Below, piece after piece: positions 40,642-43,217 of a stretch of 43,217 nucleotides of DNA. The translations under genes were made by a program, and so were the position numbers. Under the pieces are notes generated by a model, which made no database searches, was not told the DNA's origin, and worked only from the letters and a program-made list of their open reading frames with translations. Every line of letters begins with the position of its first letter. The stretch's first letter is position 1. Origin of the DNA: Bacteroidota bacterium (GTDB lineage: Bacteria > Bacteroidota > Bacteroidia > Chitinophagales > Chitinophagaceae); contig CANHHX010000013.1 of the NCBI GenBank assembly GCA_947461125.1, positions 1-43,217 of the forward strand, given 5' to 3'.

Positions 40642-41922
40642 CTAGATCACCACCAATTCGTAAAAATCACCCGGTTGTAGGTAGGTATTTGCCAGACTTT
40701 GAAGCTCCTGAGGGGTTACTGATTTGATGGTTTCGATGCTCTTATAAAAGTAGTTTTCGTCTAGTCCATTGAGCACATAGTTTTTCCAACGGCCTATCAG
40801 CTGGAATGGACCATCCAAGTCACCTAATAGTGAGCCAATCATATAATTGCGGACTAAATCAAGTTCCTCCCTATCTACCGGCTCGTTGCGAAGGATTTCC
40901 ATTTCTTTGATCACTTCTGCTATGGTAGCTGCACAAACATCACGACCCGCTTCGGTACTAATCATCCATGCACTAGCGTGCACATGGTTTTGAAAATAAC
41001 TATGAATACCATAGGTGTATCCTTTGTCCTCTCTAATATTACTCATGAGCCTCGATCCAAAAAATCCACCAAAGAGTGTATTGAGTACATGTGCTTTTTG
41101 AAAATCGGGGTGGTGTCTATTTGGAAAAGGTCTGGCCATTCTAATAGCACCTTGCACACCATTTTCATCATTGATAATTTCTACCTTTTTTTGTGACGCC
41201 GTTACAATAGGATGTTCAACCACTGCGTTCGGCTCCGCGCGCAAAGGCAGTGTGCCAAAGGCTTTGTTAAGCATCGACTCATAACCTGTTGGCATTTTAC
41301 CGGCTACAAATATTTTACAACAGCCGTTTAAATAATACTGTTTATAAAATGCTTTTATAACATCCGTATTAAGTGCATCATAATCTTCGGCGTTCGAATA
41401 AGTGCCATAAGGATGGTTGATGCCAAATAAATATTCGTCAATTAAACGGTTGGCAATAAAATCACATTTTTGTAAATTAACAGACAAACGCTGTTTTTGA
41501 TTTTGAATATAAATACCCAATTCTTGTTCTGGGAAAATACTGGTTTCAATAATTTCACGCACCACCGGAAGTAGGGTTTCAAGGTGTTTACTTAAACAGT
41601 GCAGGGTAAGACTTGCCGTTTCGTTGTAGCAACTTCTATTTAAATAAGCTCCATGAAATTCAAAAAAATCATTGATTTGATAGGCCGTTTTAGATGTCGT
41701 GCCATTTTTGATTAAAAAATTGGTGGTAGCTGCCACCATGGGCTGCTTATCATACCAATTGCCTGCATCAAATACCCATTCTACCATCACCACGTCCTGC
41801 GCACCGGCGTTCATGGCATAAACCGGCACTTTATTGTCCAGTGTAAACCGGTCACAATTTTTTAATTGCAAATCAAAATGAACCGCCTCTTCTATCGTTG
41901 GAGTAATTTTTCTATCTAACAT
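40642..41922 (-). CDS. M16-family peptidase, non-catalytic partner subunit
   Basis: The 426-residue protein has the two-domain M16B fold, but the zinc-binding HxxEH is absent. The equivalent segment near residues 63-70 reads AATTNFLIKNGT. It keeps the C-terminal domain hallmark of the partner subunit, GYTYGIHSYF with a following Arg (about residues 300-330), and the GGFFGSRLMSNIREDKG turn. In split M16 enzymes this subunit supplies substrate-binding Arg/Tyr residues to the catalytic subunit encoded next to it. It starts 3 bp after the catalytic gene, so the two are cotranslated and probably form a heterodimer in equal amounts. There is no signal peptide, so a cytoplasmic location is likely. 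Confidence 0.92.
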   Translation of the reverse strand: MLDRKITPTIEEAVHFDLQLKNCDRFTLDNKVPVYAMNAGAQDVVMVEWVFDAGNWYDKQPMVAATTNFLIKNGTTSKTAYQINDFFEFHGAYLNRSCYNETASLTLHCLSKHLETLLPVVREIIETSIFPEQELGIYIQNQKQRLSVNLQKCDFIANRLIDEYLFGINHPYGTYSNAEDYDALNTDVIKAFYKQYYLNGCCKIFVAGKMPTGYESMLNKAFGTLPLRAEPNAVVEHPIVTASQKKVEIINDENGVQGAIRMARPFPNRHHPDFQKAHVLNTLFGGFFGSRLMSNIREDKGYTYGIHSYFQNHVHASAWMISTEAGRDVCAATIAEVIKEMEILRNEPVDREELDLVRNYMIGSLLGDLDGPFQLIGRWKNYVLNGLDENYFYKSIETIKSVTPQELQSLANTYLQPGDFYELVVI

Positions 41923-41925
41923 GTT

Positions 41926-43164
41926 TTATGATTGAGCGTGATACAAGAGTGTATTTGAATTGTTGTTTGCAAAAATTTTATTGGCATAATCATGAATGCT
42001 ATCAATAGTAATAGCTTGGTATTTTTGAAATTCCGTATTCATCATGCTAGCGTCACCTAGTAATTCATAAAGCGCAATACTACTTGCTCTACTCATAACA
42101 CTCATGTCTTCAAAAGCAATCACACTCTCTGTTCTATTAATTACTTTTTGTAACTCTTTTGCTTCAATTTTTGAAGCCTTTAATTTTTCAATTTCTTCAT
42201 CTACTGCCTTTACAGCTGTTTCCATAGAAACACCTTTCACAAGTTTTCCATCCACCGATACAAGGCCCGCATCTAAACTTCCAAAATGGTAACAATCGAT
42301 GCTAGAAAAATATTGTTTTTCTTTTACCAGCGTCTGATACAACCTAGACGCAGCGCCGCCTCCCAGTATTTCAGTGAGTAAATCGGCGGCGTAATAACCA
42401 GGTGATAAACGGGCGTCCATATGCCATGTTTTTACAAAAGCATCGAGTGGCACATTGGCCTCCACTTCTAATTTTCTTGCTTCTGTTTGCAAAGGCTCAA
42501 CGGGTAATTGACGTTCATATTTTCTGCCCATTTCAATAGGACCAAACCACTTTTCTGCCAAACGTTTTACTTGTTCTAGTTTCACATTTCCTGCCACCAC
42601 TAAAATGGCATTGACAGGACGGTAATGTTTGAAAAAGAAATTTTTAACGTCATCAATTTTTGCATTTTCTACATGCGATAATTCCTTACCAATGGTCATC
42701 CACCTATACGGATGCACGGTGTATGCCAGTGAACGCATTTTATGCCACACGTCGCCATAAGGTTTATTGATATAATGTTCTTTAAATTCTTCGCACACCA
42801 CTTTGCGTTGTGTTGCCAAACTTTTTTCACCAAATGCCAAGCTTAACATGCGGTCACTCTCCAACCAAAAAGCCGTTTCAATATTTTGAGCCGGCAATTG
42901 GCAATAGTAATTGGTAAGATCGTTGGTGGTATAGGCATTGTTTTCACCCCCCGCACGCTGTAGGGGTTCGTCATACTCTTTAATATTAATGCTGCCCCCA
43001 AACATCAGGTGCTCAAATAAATGGGCAAAGCCTGTTTGGGCCGGATCCTCGTCTCTGGCGCCCACATCATACATTACATTCACCACCGCCATGGGTGTTG
43101 AGGGGTCTTCGTGAACCAAAACCCTTAATCCGTTGTCTAATACAAAGCGATCGAATTGAATCAT
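41926..43164 (-). CDS. M16-family zinc peptidase, catalytic subunit
   Basis: The product has 412 residues from the ATG at 43164. A start 11 codons upstream at 43197 is possible, but it lies upstream of the -7 box at 43183-43190. The inverted zinc motif H48-L-F-E51-H52 in GFAHLFEHLMFGGS is intact, and the third ligand Glu lies in KVVCEEFKEH (about 125-129). It should degrade peptides in an enclosed chamber formed with the neighbouring HxxEH-less subunit. There is no export signal. The natural substrates are unknown. Confidence 0.93.
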   Translation of the reverse strand: MIQFDRFVLDNGLRVLVHEDPSTPMAVVNVMYDVGARDEDPAQTGFAHLFEHLMFGGSINIKEYDEPLQRAGGENNAYTTNDLTNYYCQLPAQNIETAFWLESDRMLSLAFGEKSLATQRKVVCEEFKEHYINKPYGDVWHKMRSLAYTVHPYRWMTIGKELSHVENAKIDDVKNFFFKHYRPVNAILVVAGNVKLEQVKRLAEKWFGPIEMGRKYERQLPVEPLQTEARKLEVEANVPLDAFVKTWHMDARLSPGYYAADLLTEILGGGAASRLYQTLVKEKQYFSSIDCYHFGSLDAGLVSVDGKLVKGVSMETAVKAVDEEIEKLKASKIEAKELQKVINRTESVIAFEDMSVMSRASSIALYELLGDASMMNTEFQKYQAITIDSIHDYANKIFANNNSNTLLYHAQS

Positions 43165-43182
43165 AATAGTTAAAATAGACTG

Positions 43183-43190
43183 CAAAAGTA
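43183..43190 (-). promoter_or_regulatory. -7 box (TACTTTTG on minus strand) for the M16 peptidase pair
   Basis: The plus-strand CAAAAGTA reads TACTTTTG on the minus strand, a full TAnnTTTG match 18 bp before the preferred ATG at 43164. The -33 region lies at the window edge and cannot be judged fully. Confidence 0.5.
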
Positions 43191-43217
43191 CATACAACGC
43201 TGTTAGCTATTTTTAAA

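Overview
The window looks like a chromosomal segment of a Bacteroidota bacterium, most likely in or near the Chitinophagaceae. The markers are a PorZ homologue of the type IX secretion system with a C-terminal sorting-type domain, a DUF5606 protein, the long IspG form, an acylornithine-type carbamoyltransferase (argF') in place of ordinary argF, an outer-membrane beta-barrel receptor with a carboxypeptidase-like N-terminal domain, and repeated TAnnTTTG promoter -7 boxes upstream of genes. The DNA is moderately AT-rich throughout. I see no rRNA, tRNA, CRISPR array, insertion sequence, integrase or phage gene.

Layout. 1-7.6 kb: the 3' part of a DsbA-like oxidoreductase gene, a DUF5606 gene with a clear terminator, a glycosidase/serine-hydrolase fusion for cell-wall work, an orphan LuxR-type response regulator, porZ, and a convergent PliI-like secreted protein. 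7.6-13.2 kb: icmF (fused isobutyryl-CoA mutase), a divergent aldose-1-epimerase, a RidA-family gene and tsaB. 13.3-15.1 kb: an ArsR regulator followed by a metallo-beta-lactamase/double-rhodanese protein, probably a persulfide-handling pair. 15.1-27.9 kb: twelve minus-strand genes with gaps of 35 bp or less. They read GNAT acyltransferase, argG, argC, argD, argF', argB, argE, argH, FKBP isomerase, an OXA-like protein, ispG and lysophospholipid acyltransferase. The first eight could form a complete acyl-citrulline route from glutamate to arginine. 27.9-28.3 kb: the only long non-coding stretch, holding a GC-rich element with two potential hairpins. 28.3-31.7 kb: an outer-membrane barrel protein with glycine-rich and methionine-rich segments, divergent from a small YHS-domain lipoprotein. 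31.7-43.2 kb, all minus strand: SNF2 helicase with two SWIM-like zinc motifs, comB, ssb, gcvT, a twin-PspC membrane protein preceded by its PadR regulator, and a catalytic/non-catalytic pair of M16 peptidases.

Most genes are conserved housekeeping or envelope genes. The points that deserve a second look are: an OXA-like lipoprotein whose catalytic SxxK lysine is a glutamate; a carbamoyltransferase with Val at position 90, the residue reported to decide acetyl versus succinyl specificity; a four-cysteine acyltransferase at the head of the arginine operon; the structured element upstream of it; a perfect 15-bp palindrome overlapping the padR promoter; and four of four convergent gene pairs whose ends overlap or lie within 3 bp, without a terminator. 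I did not find a wholly new multigene system that I could defend.
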